Positions 52,960 to 62,530 of a stretch of 64,000 nt of DNA are shown here, in pieces; within the stretch, counting starts at the first letter, position 1; each line of letters begins with the position of its first letter. Both the position numbers and the translations under genes were made by a program. The notes under the pieces are model-generated. The model was not told where the DNA came from. It saw nothing but the letters and a program-made list of their open reading frames with translations, and ran no database searches. Origin of the DNA: Fidelibacterota bacterium (GTDB taxonomy: Bacteria; Fidelibacterota; Marinisomatia; Marinisomatales; SCKK01); NCBI GenBank assembly GCA_004124475.1, contig SCKK01000002.1, forward strand, positions 1 to 64,000. Direction: 5' to 3'.

Positions 52960-53436
52960 ATGAAATTACTAAAAGCAAAAATTATTGTGGTGTTTGTTTT
53001 AATTGGGACAAGCATAACTATTGGTCAATTTAAGTCACAACTTCAAACAAACAACACTTCCTATCCAACCTTAGGACAGCAGCAAGATCCATTCGTTTCC
53101 TTTTTTGATCCCAGTCGTCTTTTGATAAGTCATGGATTTTCGCTAAGTATCGCTTCTACGGGAGGGAGAACGTTGAGCACCTCTGTTTATTCTAATAAGA
53201 TACATTATCTCCTTTCTGAAAATTGGTCAGTAAATACCCGAATTGATTTTGTACAACCTACTTACTCATCTTTTCAATCTGGTAAAAATGGGCTCGATGG
53301 CCAAATATTCTATGGGGCAGAATTACAGTACCGTCCCTCACAAAATTTCATTTTTAATGTCAGTTTCGATAATTACCCATCACTGTATTATCGACCGGTA
53401 TCAAGGTTTTCACCTTATCTGAGAACTACCCAATAA
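52960..53436 (+). CDS. Small exported hypothetical protein, possible outer-membrane strand protein
   Basis: 158 residues with a signal peptide ('LLKAKIIVVFVLIGTSITIG') and alternating beta-strand-like stretches ending in aromatic residues ('NFIFNVSFDNYPSLYYR', 'RFSPYLR'). No family recognised. Starts 2 bp after the preceding stop and is followed by the LytR_C gene 7 bp later, so it is part of the run from the cysteine desulfurase to argS. Confidence 0.7.
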   Translation: MKLLKAKIIVVFVLIGTSITIGQFKSQLQTNNTSYPTLGQQQDPFVSFFDPSRLLISHGFSLSIASTGGRTLSTSVYSNKIHYLLSENWSVNTRIDFVQPTYSSFQSGKNGLDGQIFYGAELQYRPSQNFIFNVSFDNYPSLYYRPVSRFSPYLRTTQ

Positions 53437-53443
53437 CTTCTGA

Positions 53444-54019
53444 ATGACAATCAGGGAGCGCGGTTATACATCGACTGCACATAATAGCAGGCGATCCCGA
53501 TTACGAAAAAGGAGAGATGGTTTTCAGCGTTTTTTTACGAATGTTTTTATTTCTGTTCTCTCTCTTATATTTTTGGCATTTTTAGTCTCCATTTTTCAGA
53601 AATATTGGAGAGGCGGTGATGCTATCGCCGGCAATAACCTGGACATTACTCCCCCCAAACTAATCGTGGAATATTATGCAGATTCCCCTATAAGCTCGAT
53701 TGAGGTAGAAGTTTTAAATGGTTGTGGTATTAAAGGCGCCGCGCATCGATTCACAGATTTTCTCAGGTTCCATCAAGTGGATGTGGTGAATGCAGACGAT
53801 GCGGATCATTACGATTATGAAACTACCATCATCATTCAGAGGAACCAGTTTATCGAAAGATCTTATAGAATTGCCGAACTTCTTCAAATTCCAAAAAGTG
53901 ATACAGTCCGCATCCGAATTGAACCTGATTTATCCCTCTCGGCAGATGTAACAGTGATCCTTGGCAAAGATTACAAAAAAATAAGACCATTTTTAGCCTA
54001 TCTGAAAACTCAACCTTAA
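53444..54019 (+). CDS. LytR C-terminal-domain membrane protein
   Basis: 191 residues: a basic cytoplasmic N-terminus ('RRSRLRKRRDG'), one membrane helix (about 30-50) and an extracytoplasmic LytR_C domain ('IEVEVLNGCGIKGAAHRFTDFLR', 'VILGKDYKKI'). LytR_C domains occur in envelope-attachment proteins and as stand-alone anchored proteins like this one. Exact function unknown. It lies 1 bp before rsfS, a frequent neighbour in FCB genomes. Confidence 0.82.
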   Translation: MTIRERGYTSTAHNSRRSRLRKRRDGFQRFFTNVFISVLSLIFLAFLVSIFQKYWRGGDAIAGNNLDITPPKLIVEYYADSPISSIEVEVLNGCGIKGAAHRFTDFLRFHQVDVVNADDADHYDYETTIIIQRNQFIERSYRIAELLQIPKSDTVRIRIEPDLSLSADVTVILGKDYKKIRPFLAYLKTQP

Positions 54020-54020
54020 T

Positions 54021-54428
54021 TTGACATCACCTAACAAGCGTTCCCTTAAAAATCCTTCCGAACTTCTCGCCAGAAAAATCGTCGAACTGGCTGCCTCAAA
54101 GAAAGCTGAAGAAATAACCTTACTTGATTTACACAAACTGACAAGTATCACAGATTTTTTTATCATTTGTACAGGAAATTCCGACGTTCAAGTCAAAGCG
54201 ATTTCCGATGCCATCGTCGAGGGTATGAAATCTGAGGTAAAACCGTGGCATATTGAAGGAAGAGAAAACTTGCGATGGGTACTTCTGGATTTCGTGGACG
54301 TAGTAGTACATATATTTCATCGGGAAGCAAGGGATTTTTACCAACTGGAAAGACTTTGGGCTGATGCCCCTATGGAAGTCATAGAATTGGAAGATACACC
54401 TGTTTCTGCTACTTCCAATAGTGAATAG
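54021..54428 (+). CDS. rsfS: Ribosome silencing factor RsfS
   Basis: 135 residues with TTG start one base after the preceding stop. 'LLDLHKLTSITDFFIICTGNSDVQVKAISD', 'WHIEGRENLRWVLLDFVDVVVHIFHREARDFYQLERLW' are the RsfS/Iojap core. It binds L14 on the large subunit and blocks subunit joining during starvation. Confidence 0.95.
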   Translation: MTSPNKRSLKNPSELLARKIVELAASKKAEEITLLDLHKLTSITDFFIICTGNSDVQVKAISDAIVEGMKSEVKPWHIEGRENLRWVLLDFVDVVVHIFHREARDFYQLERLWADAPMEVIELEDTPVSATSNSE

Positions 54429-54466
54429 AACTATCCTCTACCGATTAGATTTCCTTAAATTTGGGT

Positions 54467-56110
54467 ATGTCAATTTTAGACCTAAAAACTCAATTGATTG
54501 AAGGAATAGCCGCCTCCTTAAAGTCACTTGACCTGCCACAGGATAATCTCCATTTAGAAAGACCTAAATCTCAAGAGTTCGGTGATTTTTCATGTAACGC
54601 TGCACTCATCCTCGCGAAAAAAGCAAAATTAACACCATTAAGGCTCGCACAAAAAATCAAACAAAACCTGGATATCTTAAAAACTGTGGTTGAAGAAATC
54701 ACTGTAACACCTCCGGGTTTCATCAACTTTACACTCAGCAAGGATTTCTTAAGAAAAGAAGTACACCATATTCTGCAAGTAGGAGAAGCATATGGTCAAA
54801 CATCTCATGGAAAGGGGAAAAGTGCGCTTGTGGAATTTGTCAGTGCAAACCCTACCGGACCGCTCACCGTGGGACATGGTCGTCAGGCTGTCTTAGGAGA
54901 TATCATCTCCCGTATATTGGAGTGGCACGGATATGACGTTACCCGGGAATACTATTTTAACAACGCCGGCAGACAGATACGCTTACTGGCTGAATCTGTT
55001 TATGCCAGATATATGGGGTTGTTGGGTGAAACGATGGTTATCCCTGAAGGTGGGTACGAAGGTAATTACATTACAGAAATTGCAGAAAATATTTACAACA
55101 AACACGGCTCCATTTATAATAAGAAGGTTGATGACCCCATTTTTAAAAACACCGCAGTCCAGGTTATCTTTAATGATATTAAATCTACGTTATCCAACCT
55201 GCAGATCAAATTTGATGAGTTTGTGAATGAGAAATCCTTCTACGAAAATAATCGTATCAACTCTATCATTGATAGACTGCGAGAACAAGACCTGGTTTTT
55301 GATGAGGACGGAGCGACCTGGTTCGCCACAACCAAACTCGGCAAGGAGAAAAATACCGTTCTCATCAAAAGTAGTGGTGAACCTACTTATCGCCTGCCCG
55401 ACATCGCCTACCATGAATATAAAATGAAACGGAACTTCGATCTCTTAGTCGACATTTTTGGCGCTGACCACAAGGACACCTATCCTGATGTATTATCCGC
55501 CTTAAAAAGTCTTGGATATAATATAGATATTATTCGGGTTCTCATCCATCAATTTGTCACATTGAAAAAGGGAGGTGAAAAGGTAAAGATGTCAACGCGG
55601 AAAGCGACTTATGTAACCTTGGAAGATCTCATTAATAAGGTAGGAACAGACGTGGTACGATATTTCTTCATCATGCGAAACATGAAAAGCCACCTCAATT
55701 TCGATATGACTCTTGCCGTCAAAGAATCCGATGAGAATCCTGTCTTCTACCTTCAATACGCCCACGCAAGAATCTGCAATATTATCAAATACGCAGATGC
55801 CGTGGGTATCTCTTATACTCAAAAGTCATATCTTCGTTTGATATCACATCCTTCTGAAATTGAGTTGATAAGAGAATTGATTAGATTCCCTGAAGTAATG
55901 AAAAGTGCCCTGGAGGGTTTGGAACCTCAAGTTATTACCAACTATCTACAAGCGTTAGCCACACAATTTCACAAATTTTATACAGAATGCCGTGTGGTGA
56001 CCGAGGACAAAAAGCTCAGTCAGGCAAGGCTTGCCCTCATTACAGCCGTAAAGTATGTCCTGGCAAACGGTTTAAGTGTTTTAGGAATAAGCCAGCCGGA
56101 AAGAATGTGA
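54467..56110 (+). CDS. argS: Arginyl-tRNA synthetase
   Basis: 547 residues from the ATG at 54467 (TTG 54461 also possible). Class I signatures 'PTGPLTVGHGRQAVLGD' (HIGH-like) and 'KVKMSTRKATYVTL' (KMSTR) are present, along with the N-terminal Add1 domain and the C-terminal DALR anticodon domain ('YLQYAHARICNII'). Normal length. It is the last gene of the run that begins at the cysteine desulfurase. Confidence 0.95.
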   Translation: MSILDLKTQLIEGIAASLKSLDLPQDNLHLERPKSQEFGDFSCNAALILAKKAKLTPLRLAQKIKQNLDILKTVVEEITVTPPGFINFTLSKDFLRKEVHHILQVGEAYGQTSHGKGKSALVEFVSANPTGPLTVGHGRQAVLGDIISRILEWHGYDVTREYYFNNAGRQIRLLAESVYARYMGLLGETMVIPEGGYEGNYITEIAENIYNKHGSIYNKKVDDPIFKNTAVQVIFNDIKSTLSNLQIKFDEFVNEKSFYENNRINSIIDRLREQDLVFDEDGATWFATTKLGKEKNTVLIKSSGEPTYRLPDIAYHEYKMKRNFDLLVDIFGADHKDTYPDVLSALKSLGYNIDIIRVLIHQFVTLKKGGEKVKMSTRKATYVTLEDLINKVGTDVVRYFFIMRNMKSHLNFDMTLAVKESDENPVFYLQYAHARICNIIKYADAVGISYTQKSYLRLISHPSEIELIRELIRFPEVMKSALEGLEPQVITNYLQALATQFHKFYTECRVVTEDKKLSQARLALITAVKYVLANGLSVLGISQPERM

Positions 56111-56184
56111 TAAATGTTATGAACTCCTTGCTTGAATATATTATTCTTTGTAATGCCTCAGTTACTTGTAGACAAATAAAGAGC

Positions 56185-56265
56185 CAATTCCGAAGTTTCG
56201 GGAAAACCCAAATCGGAGCGCAGCGCCCGCCTGCCGGACAGGCAGGCACACGGAGTGTCGGGAGA
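56185..56265. repeat. Dispersed palindromic repeat inserted ahead of a TetR-like remnant
   Basis: Includes near-palindrome TTCCGAAGTTTCGGGAA (56188-56204) and GCCTGCCGGACAGGCAGGC (56229-56247). The same combination of 'cgaag..cttcggg' and 'cggagcg' occurs at 33120-33175. The repeat lies exactly where the DNA-binding half of the following regulator should be. Confidence 0.6.
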
Positions 56266-56520
56266 AGAAAAGAAATCCTGACCAAACTGCGTTCCATTTC
56301 TGATGAATATTTAGGTGGTGTTATCCAAGATGCTATTGATCGTAAAGAGCTCGATCCGGGTTTGAATTTGTCCCAGTCCGTGTTTTTCTTGGATAGTGTA
56401 TTGAATCGATTTCTGAAAGATTATCATGAAGCCATGGGTTCTGAAGATAGGGGTCACTTTAACCGTAACGAATGGGTGAAAGGAATTACACAGTTTTTCT
56501 CCAAAGGTTTAGGGACCTGA
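56263..56520 (+). pseudogene. TetR-family regulator C-terminal remnant
   Basis: About 85 residues beginning 'RRKEILTKLRSISDEYLGGVI' and ending 'WVKGITQFFSKGLGT' resemble the ligand-binding C-terminus of TetR regulators. The helix-turn-helix half is missing and replaced by the palindromic repeat at 56185-56265. The frame stays open upstream to 55987, but that part is argS DNA and repeat sequence. Its TGA lies one base before the menG ATG, so translation may still be coupled. Probably a decayed regulator of the men operon. Confidence 0.6.
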
Positions 56521-56521
56521 A

Positions 56522-57253
56522 ATGAATAAATATCCATCTGTAAACCGGATGACCGATGACCTGAGAATCAGAATTGTCCGGGATATTTTTGCCACAGTAA
56601 CAGGCCGGTACGATTTCTTAAACCGCCTTTTATCCGGCCGCCGGGATGTGGCTTGGCGAAAACGTACAGTGAGTGAAATGAATTTCTTCAATACCCACCG
56701 TTTTCTGGACGTAGCTACGGGTACGGGTGATCTGGCTCTGGACTGTGCACGAACGTATCTTGAGGTACAGGTTTCAGGGATTGATTTTGTGCCAGAAATG
56801 GTGAGTTTCGGCCAAGGGAAAGTGTCTGCTGAACAATTGAAGGACCGGGTAGACCTCCAGGTTGGAGATGGTACTGATATTAAACATGCGGATAATTCCT
56901 TCGATGTGAGCGCTATAGCTTTCGGCATCAGAAATATCCCTGATAAAGAAAAAGCACTATCGGAAATGATGCGTGTCGTTGTTCCCGGTGGTCAGGTAAT
57001 GGTGTTGGAATTAACCACGCCTGAACCAGGTTTCTGGCGATCAACCTACAGCTTTTATTTGACGGGATTATTACCAAAACTGGCACGATTGTTTACCAAA
57101 AACTCAGAGGCCTATAATTATCTTGCGGATTCAATCATGAACTTTCCCACACGACGGGAATTTTTGGAATTGATGACAGCTGTGGGGTTGAAAGAAGGGA
57201 GGGCCATTCCACTGACATTCGGGGTATGCACGTTGTATATAGGGATTAAATAG
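56522..57253 (+). CDS. menG: Demethylmenaquinone methyltransferase (UbiE/MenG)
   Basis: A 243-residue SAM methyltransferase: 'RYDFLNRLLSGRRDVAWRKR', SAM loop 'LDVATGTGDLALDCARTY', 'VGDGTDIKHADNSFDVSAIAFGIRNIPDKEKAL' and 'VMVLELTTPEP', all classical UbiE/MenG. It methylates demethylmenaquinone in the last step of menaquinone synthesis. First gene of the men operon. Confidence 0.94.
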   Translation: MNKYPSVNRMTDDLRIRIVRDIFATVTGRYDFLNRLLSGRRDVAWRKRTVSEMNFFNTHRFLDVATGTGDLALDCARTYLEVQVSGIDFVPEMVSFGQGKVSAEQLKDRVDLQVGDGTDIKHADNSFDVSAIAFGIRNIPDKEKALSEMMRVVVPGGQVMVLELTTPEPGFWRSTYSFYLTGLLPKLARLFTKNSEAYNYLADSIMNFPTRREFLELMTAVGLKEGRAIPLTFGVCTLYIGIK

Positions 57254-57269
57254 ACATTAAAGGTATACT

Positions 57270-57692
57270 ATGGAAAAAAATGAAATACTGAATAGAATTA
57301 ACACTGGTTCTGCCAATTCGATGGTGAGCCACCTGGGTATTGAAATCACCGACATTGGAGAAGATTTTGTGACTGGGAAAATGCCCGTAGATGAACGTAC
57401 AAAACATCCTTTGGATCGTCTGCATGGTGGTGCTTCAGTGGCTTTTGCTGAAACACTGGGCAGTATTGCTGCCAGTATGCAGGTGAATTTTCCCAAAGAG
57501 ATTGTTGTTGGTTTGGAGATTAATGCCAATCACGTGAAAAGTGTCAGAAACGGATGGGTCTATGGAATAGCCAAACCGGTTCATATCGGCAAGCGTACCC
57601 AAGTTTGGGATATTCGCATTACAAATGCAGAGGATGAACTGGTATGCACAAGCCGTTTGACGGTATCAGTGGTAAAGAAAAACACAGGTTAA
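57270..57692 (+). CDS. Hotdog-fold thioesterase, likely DHNA-CoA thioesterase
   Basis: 140 residues of the PaaI/YbgC hotdog type: 'HPLDRLHGGASVAFAETLGS' with the catalytic Glu/Asn region and 'HIGKRTQVWDIRI'. Placed between menG and menF, it is the expected dihydroxynaphthoyl-CoA hydrolase (MenI-type). Assignment of the substrate rests on operon position. Confidence 0.85.
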   Translation: MEKNEILNRINTGSANSMVSHLGIEITDIGEDFVTGKMPVDERTKHPLDRLHGGASVAFAETLGSIAASMQVNFPKEIVVGLEINANHVKSVRNGWVYGIAKPVHIGKRTQVWDIRITNAEDELVCTSRLTVSVVKKNTG

Positions 57693-57731
57693 AAACACCA
57701 GAACGCATAAAAAGTCAATCATCAAAGATTC

Positions 57732-58925
57732 ATGATTACTGAAAGTAAAACTGGAAAAATTGTGGCACTCCGTGATTTGTGGAAGGCCGCAATCAAGGTA
57801 AATGCATCAGCTGCTATGTGGAGATTACCTGCCAGCAGTTCTGTTCACTTTTTGGTGGATTTTTCAAATACACCCGTCAAAGGTCGGTTGAATCTGCAAA
57901 CCAAGGAGCCGGGTTTCGCTGTGAGCCCTTTTTTAAATCCTGAGGGTAACGAATCAATTTATCTAAAGGCGGATTTGCACATGACATTCGGTGGTAGCAG
58001 GGATAAAATCGAAGAATCTCAAAATGTACCTGCATCCTTTTGGTCAATAGTAAATGGGCAGAAGGAGAGTGCCTCAATACCCTACCATTTAAACATCCGT
58101 CCTGATACGAAAATATCCGGCGAAAAAGACCATTTCATCCGTATGGTAAAAAACGGTATTAGAGCTATTGAGTGTGGTAAGTTTGCTAAAGTTGTAATGG
58201 CTCGAACCTTGGATGCACCTCTGATAAAAAATTTTGATATAGTGAACCAATTTTGCCGCTTGGAAAAAGCCCATCCTACCGCTTTTATTAACCTGGTGTC
58301 GATGTCCGGTTGGGGGACCTGGATAGGGGCCAGTCCGGAATTACTCGTGGAAACTCTTGGGAACCGGAACTTTCGAACAGTTTCCCTGGCTGGAACCCAG
58401 CCTTTTCCGGAAGATGGGAACTTGAAGGACGCAGCCTGGAACCAAAAGGAAATTGAAGAACAAGCTATGGTAAGCCGTTACGTAATTGAACAGTTCAAGA
58501 CCATTCGTCTACGGGAATTTGAGGAGTCTGGACCACGAACCGTACGGGCAGGGTCCATGATCCACTTGAAAACGGAATACATGGTGGATATGGAGGATAC
58601 AAACTTTCCGGAATTGGGGACTGTGATGCTGCATCTACTGCACCCTACATCTTCTGTTTGCGGTATGCCCAAGTTTCCAGCCCTGCAGTTTATTGTAGCC
58701 AATGAACATCTGAACCGGGAATTCTACAGTGGTTTTTTGGGGCCGGTAAATATTAACGGCAATAACCAACTTTACGTGAATTTGCGCTGCATGCAGATCT
58801 TGCGGACCCGGGCAGTCATGTATGCCGGTGCCGGAATTACCCATGATTCGGACCCGGAAAAGGAATGGGACGAAACTGCTTTAAAGTGCCAAACTCTATT
58901 GGATGTTATAAATGGAGATTCATAA
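57732..58925 (+). CDS. menF: Isochorismate synthase
   Basis: 397 residues of the chorismate-binding fold: 'FAKVVMARTLDAPL', 'WIGASPELLVET', 'TVSLAGTQPF', the metal/substrate 'LGTVMLHLLHPTSSVCGMPK', 'NREFYSGFLGPV' and 'YAGAGITHDSDPEKEWDET'. It converts chorismate to isochorismate. Bacteroidetes-like sequence. 39 bp after the thioesterase. Confidence 0.93.
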   Translation: MITESKTGKIVALRDLWKAAIKVNASAAMWRLPASSSVHFLVDFSNTPVKGRLNLQTKEPGFAVSPFLNPEGNESIYLKADLHMTFGGSRDKIEESQNVPASFWSIVNGQKESASIPYHLNIRPDTKISGEKDHFIRMVKNGIRAIECGKFAKVVMARTLDAPLIKNFDIVNQFCRLEKAHPTAFINLVSMSGWGTWIGASPELLVETLGNRNFRTVSLAGTQPFPEDGNLKDAAWNQKEIEEQAMVSRYVIEQFKTIRLREFEESGPRTVRAGSMIHLKTEYMVDMEDTNFPELGTVMLHLLHPTSSVCGMPKFPALQFIVANEHLNREFYSGFLGPVNINGNNQLYVNLRCMQILRTRAVMYAGAGITHDSDPEKEWDETALKCQTLLDVINGDS

Positions 58926-58988
58926 GCCACAAAAAGATCACAGAGATTTTTTTATTCTTAATGAATGCTTTGTTCTCTGTTTAAATAA

Positions 58989-60689
58989 ATGGATACGATA
59001 GTTAAACAAAATACCCAGCATATTTATGATTTGGTGGAACTTTGTGCCCGGAAGGGGGTACGGAATGCTATCCTGTCCCCCGGATCACGGTGTGCACCGC
59101 TTATAATCGGATTTAGCAAACATCCGGATATTGAAACTATTTCGGTAACGGATGAAAGATCCGCGGGATTTGTGGGATTGGGAATCGCCCAGCAGTCGAG
59201 TGAACCGGTTGTGCTAGTATGCACATCTGGTACAGCGGCCCAGAATTTTGCTCCGGCAGTGACGGAGGCATTTTACCAAAATGTACCCTTAATTGTTCTC
59301 ACTGCCGATAGACCGGCCGAATGGATTGACCAGTGGGACGGCCAGACTATTCATCAACAGAAACTTTTTGGAGATCATATTAAGGGAAGCTTCAATTTCC
59401 CGGCAGATTTGGGTCGACCCGAAAACCAGCTTCAGGTCCAAAAAATGGGCAACCTAGCATTAAATCTGGCTTTAACACCAGCCCGGGGACCAATCCACGT
59501 GAACCTCCCAATCCGGGAACCTTTTTATCCTGAGAATCCTGATGATGTACATTTTAATTCGGGTGTAAGTGTTAATGCTAAAATAAATAACAATAATAGT
59601 GTGGACGATGAAATATGGCTTGAAATTGACCAGGAGGCTAAACAATTTCAGAATGTATTGATTATAGGTGGTCAAAACAGACTGGATCCCGAACTAAATG
59701 AACATTTAGTTCAATTGAATGTGCCGATAGTCGGTGATGTAATCAGTAATCTGCATGGAGTCAAGGAAGTGACCAGGGGAGCCGATTTCATATTTAATAA
59801 CGCTGGGATTGAACTAAAACCAGATCTACTTATTACTATCGGTCGGTCGGTCATTTCAAAAAACCTGAAACTATTTCTGCGAAAAAACAAGCCTAAGGCC
59901 CACTGGCACATTGGCCTTGGAATGGTGGGGGATCCCTTTCGGAGTCTCTCAAAAATAATTAAAATGAATCCCTTAGATTTCTTTAAGGGGTTCTTGAAAA
60001 GGAATATTTCTTTCCAATCGAAGGAAGAGTATAAAACAATACTCCAGGGATATGACCAAGTAGCGAAAGCATCCATTCAATCCCAGTTGGATGATTTTGA
60101 GGCTTTTAATGAATTTTTAGCCGTTGCCATAGTGATGAAGTGTTTACCCCAGGAAAGTGTATTACATCTGGGTAACAGTATGCCTGTTCGCATCGCCAAT
60201 TTTATTGGATTGGATAAACACCATGTTGAAGTATGGTCCAATCGGGGCACCGCAGGTATTGACGGAACTTTGAGTACGGCTGTAGGCCACGCCCTGGCCG
60301 ATCAAGAACGAAATCACACCTTGATTACCGGAGACCTGGCCTTTTTTTATGACCGTAACGGTTTATGGCTGAATCGGGCTCTACCCACAAATTTACGGGT
60401 TATAATTTTAAACAACGATGGTGGGGGCATATTCAATATGATTCCCGGACCGAATGAGCAGGAGGGTTTAACGGAACTTTTCACGACACCCCACGGCCGT
60501 ACTGCTGAATTGACTGCCCGAGAATTTGGATTAGACTACCAGACGGCGTCATCCAGTGAGGAATTAGAACAGGCTTTGGATAGATTTTCTCATGGTATCT
60601 TAGAAATCTTTACAGACATGAATATCAATACAGCATTTTTTAAGAAATTGACCGCAGAGAGCATAAGGGGAAAAGCGGAATTATTTTAA
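58989..60689 (+). CDS. menD: SEPHCHC synthase (MenD)
   Basis: 566 residues, ThDP-dependent: '[12 protein letters not shown]' near the N-terminus, '[15 protein letters not shown]', '[13 protein letters not shown]', '[18 protein letters not shown]', the ThDP-binding '[16 protein letters not shown]' and '[15 protein letters not shown]'. It joins isochorismate and 2-oxoglutarate. A 63-bp spacer from menF holds nothing notable. Confidence 0.95.
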   Translation: MDTIVKQNTQHIYDLVELCARKGVRNAILSPGSRCAPLIIGFSKHPDIETISVTDERSAGFVGLGIAQQSSEPVVLVCTSGTAAQNFAPAVTEAFYQNVPLIVLTADRPAEWIDQWDGQTIHQQKLFGDHIKGSFNFPADLGRPENQLQVQKMGNLALNLALTPARGPIHVNLPIREPFYPENPDDVHFNSGVSVNAKINNNNSVDDEIWLEIDQEAKQFQNVLIIGGQNRLDPELNEHLVQLNVPIVGDVISNLHGVKEVTRGADFIFNNAGIELKPDLLITIGRSVISKNLKLFLRKNKPKAHWHIGLGMVGDPFRSLSKIIKMNPLDFFKGFLKRNISFQSKEEYKTILQGYDQVAKASIQSQLDDFEAFNEFLAVAIVMKCLPQESVLHLGNSMPVRIANFIGLDKHHVEVWSNRGTAGIDGTLSTAVGHALADQERNHTLITGDLAFFYDRNGLWLNRALPTNLRVIILNNDGGGIFNMIPGPNEQEGLTELFTTPHGRTAELTAREFGLDYQTASSSEELEQALDRFSHGILEIFTDMNINTAFFKKLTAESIRGKAELF

Positions 60690-60726
60690 TTCTTCGTGTA
60701 CTCTGCGGCAAAAAAAGGACATAGCT

Positions 60727-61551
60727 ATGAAATGGAAATACAACTGGAAGACAATTAAGAAATATGACGAAATCAAATTTGATGTTTTCGATGGAATAGG
60801 CAAGATCAGTATAAACCGGCCGGAAGTACATAATGCCTTCACACCTCATACGGTGGAAGAAATGATCGATGCAATGAACCACTGCCGGAACGATGAATCC
60901 ATCAAGGTCATTGTCTTTTCCGGTGAAGGCGGGAAAGCTTTTTGCAGCGGCGGGGATCAGGGTGTGCGCGGACATGGAGGTTATGTAGGCAAGGATGAAG
61001 TCCCTCGTCTTAATGTCCTGGAATTACAAAAGCAGATCAGGTCAATTCCAAAGGTGGTAATTGCTGCTGTGGCTGGTTGGTCTATTGGCGGCGGTCATGT
61101 ATTGCACGTGGTCTGCGACCTTACCATAGCCGCTGATAATGCGCGCTTTGGGCAAACAGGTCCAAAGGTGGGTTCCTTCGATGGGGGGTTTGGTGCATCC
61201 TACTTGGCCCGAATCGTTGGTCAGAAAAAAGCCCGGGAAATCTGGTTTCTCTGTGATCAGTACGATGCCCAGGATGCAATGGACATGGGCTTAGTGAATA
61301 AAGTAGTTCCCTTAGACAAACTGGAAGAAACCTGCGTTGAATGGGCCCAAAAAATCATGAAACATTCCCCATTGGCCATCCGGATGCTGAAGAGTGCCTT
61401 CAATGCGGAATTAGACGGGCAGGCAGGGATTCAGGAACTGGCGGGGAATGCTACGCTATTATATTATTTATCAGATGAAGCGAAAGAAGGGCGGGATGCG
61501 TTCGTGGAAAAAAGAGACCCCGATTTTGACAAGTTTCCAAAGTTTCCGTGA
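60727..61551 (+). CDS. menB: 1,4-dihydroxy-2-naphthoyl-CoA synthase (MenB)
   Basis: 274 residues of the crotonase fold: '[14 protein letters not shown]', '[15 protein letters not shown]', '[23 protein letters not shown]', '[14 protein letters not shown]' and 'LVNKVVPL'. It cyclises OSB-CoA. Standard length. Confidence 0.96.
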   Translation: MKWKYNWKTIKKYDEIKFDVFDGIGKISINRPEVHNAFTPHTVEEMIDAMNHCRNDESIKVIVFSGEGGKAFCSGGDQGVRGHGGYVGKDEVPRLNVLELQKQIRSIPKVVIAAVAGWSIGGGHVLHVVCDLTIAADNARFGQTGPKVGSFDGGFGASYLARIVGQKKAREIWFLCDQYDAQDAMDMGLVNKVVPLDKLEETCVEWAQKIMKHSPLAIRMLKSAFNAELDGQAGIQELAGNATLLYYLSDEAKEGRDAFVEKRDPDFDKFPKFP

Positions 61552-61562
61552 GATGAGTTGAC

Positions 61563-62459
61563 ATGATTTTTCGTCCTTGGATTCAGGCCTTCCGTCCGCG
61601 AACGCTGCCCCTGGCATTTGCCAGTATTATCACCGGTAGTGGTTTGGCTTGGGCAGAGGGAACGTTTCGCTTGATGGTCTTTGCTTTAGCGCTGATTACA
61701 ACCATTTTTTTGCAAATTTTATCCAACCTGGCGAATGATTATGGTGATTTCCAGCACGGTGTAGATAATGAAGCGCGGGTGGGACCGGACCGCACCTTGC
61801 AAGCAGGACTAATTAGCAAAGGGCAAATGGTAAAGGCCATGTGGATTATTGCTTTACTATGTTCAATTTTTGGGGTGTGGCTAATCGTAGAAGGAACTCG
61901 GGGATTAACCTGGGGGAAGTCAGTACTTTTTGCTGTTCTCGGGCTCACGGCCATGGGCGCTGCTGTAAAATATACGATGGGGAAAAATCCCTATGGCTAT
62001 GCGGGACTGGGAGACGTTGCAGTATTTTTGTTCTTCGGATGGTTGGGTGTGCTGGGGACGTATTTTCTTCACAACCATTCAATTTCAATAGAACTTCTAC
62101 TGCCGGCGTCAGCTATCGGGTTATTCACTACCGCTGTTCTAAATATCAATAATATGCGGGACCATAGAGCCGATGAACAATCCGGTAAACAAACCCTGGT
62201 TGTGCGCATAGGTTTAGACCGGGCGAAACGGTATCAACTTTCACTGAATACAGGGGGCGTTTTGTTGGCGATTGCTTTTATTTTTCCCAGCATCAGAATC
62301 TCCAATTACCTTTTTATGATTATAGCACCAGTATTGATAAATACATCCTTAAATATCCTGTACAGTGATAATTACAAATCCTTTGACACTTACCTGAAAA
62401 AACAAGCTATGGTCACTTTCCTGTTTTCAATTCTTTTTACAATCAGTATTAATCTGTAA
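61563..62459 (+). CDS. menA: 1,4-dihydroxy-2-naphthoate polyprenyltransferase (MenA)
   Basis: 298-residue UbiA-type membrane prenyltransferase: 'AFRPRTLPLAFASIITG', first Asp-rich site 'NLANDYGDFQHGVDN', second 'NNMRDHRADEQSGKQTLVVRIG' and about eight membrane helices. It attaches the isoprenoid tail. 11 bp after menB. Confidence 0.94.
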   Translation: MIFRPWIQAFRPRTLPLAFASIITGSGLAWAEGTFRLMVFALALITTIFLQILSNLANDYGDFQHGVDNEARVGPDRTLQAGLISKGQMVKAMWIIALLCSIFGVWLIVEGTRGLTWGKSVLFAVLGLTAMGAAVKYTMGKNPYGYAGLGDVAVFLFFGWLGVLGTYFLHNHSISIELLLPASAIGLFTTAVLNINNMRDHRADEQSGKQTLVVRIGLDRAKRYQLSLNTGGVLLAIAFIFPSIRISNYLFMIIAPVLINTSLNILYSDNYKSFDTYLKKQAMVTFLFSILFTISINL

Positions 62460-62530
62460 TGGTACTTATGATTGGTAACCTCACTGTCTCTCATTTTTTT
62501 AAAAGGAAAATTTGAGGAAACGTGTTAAAC

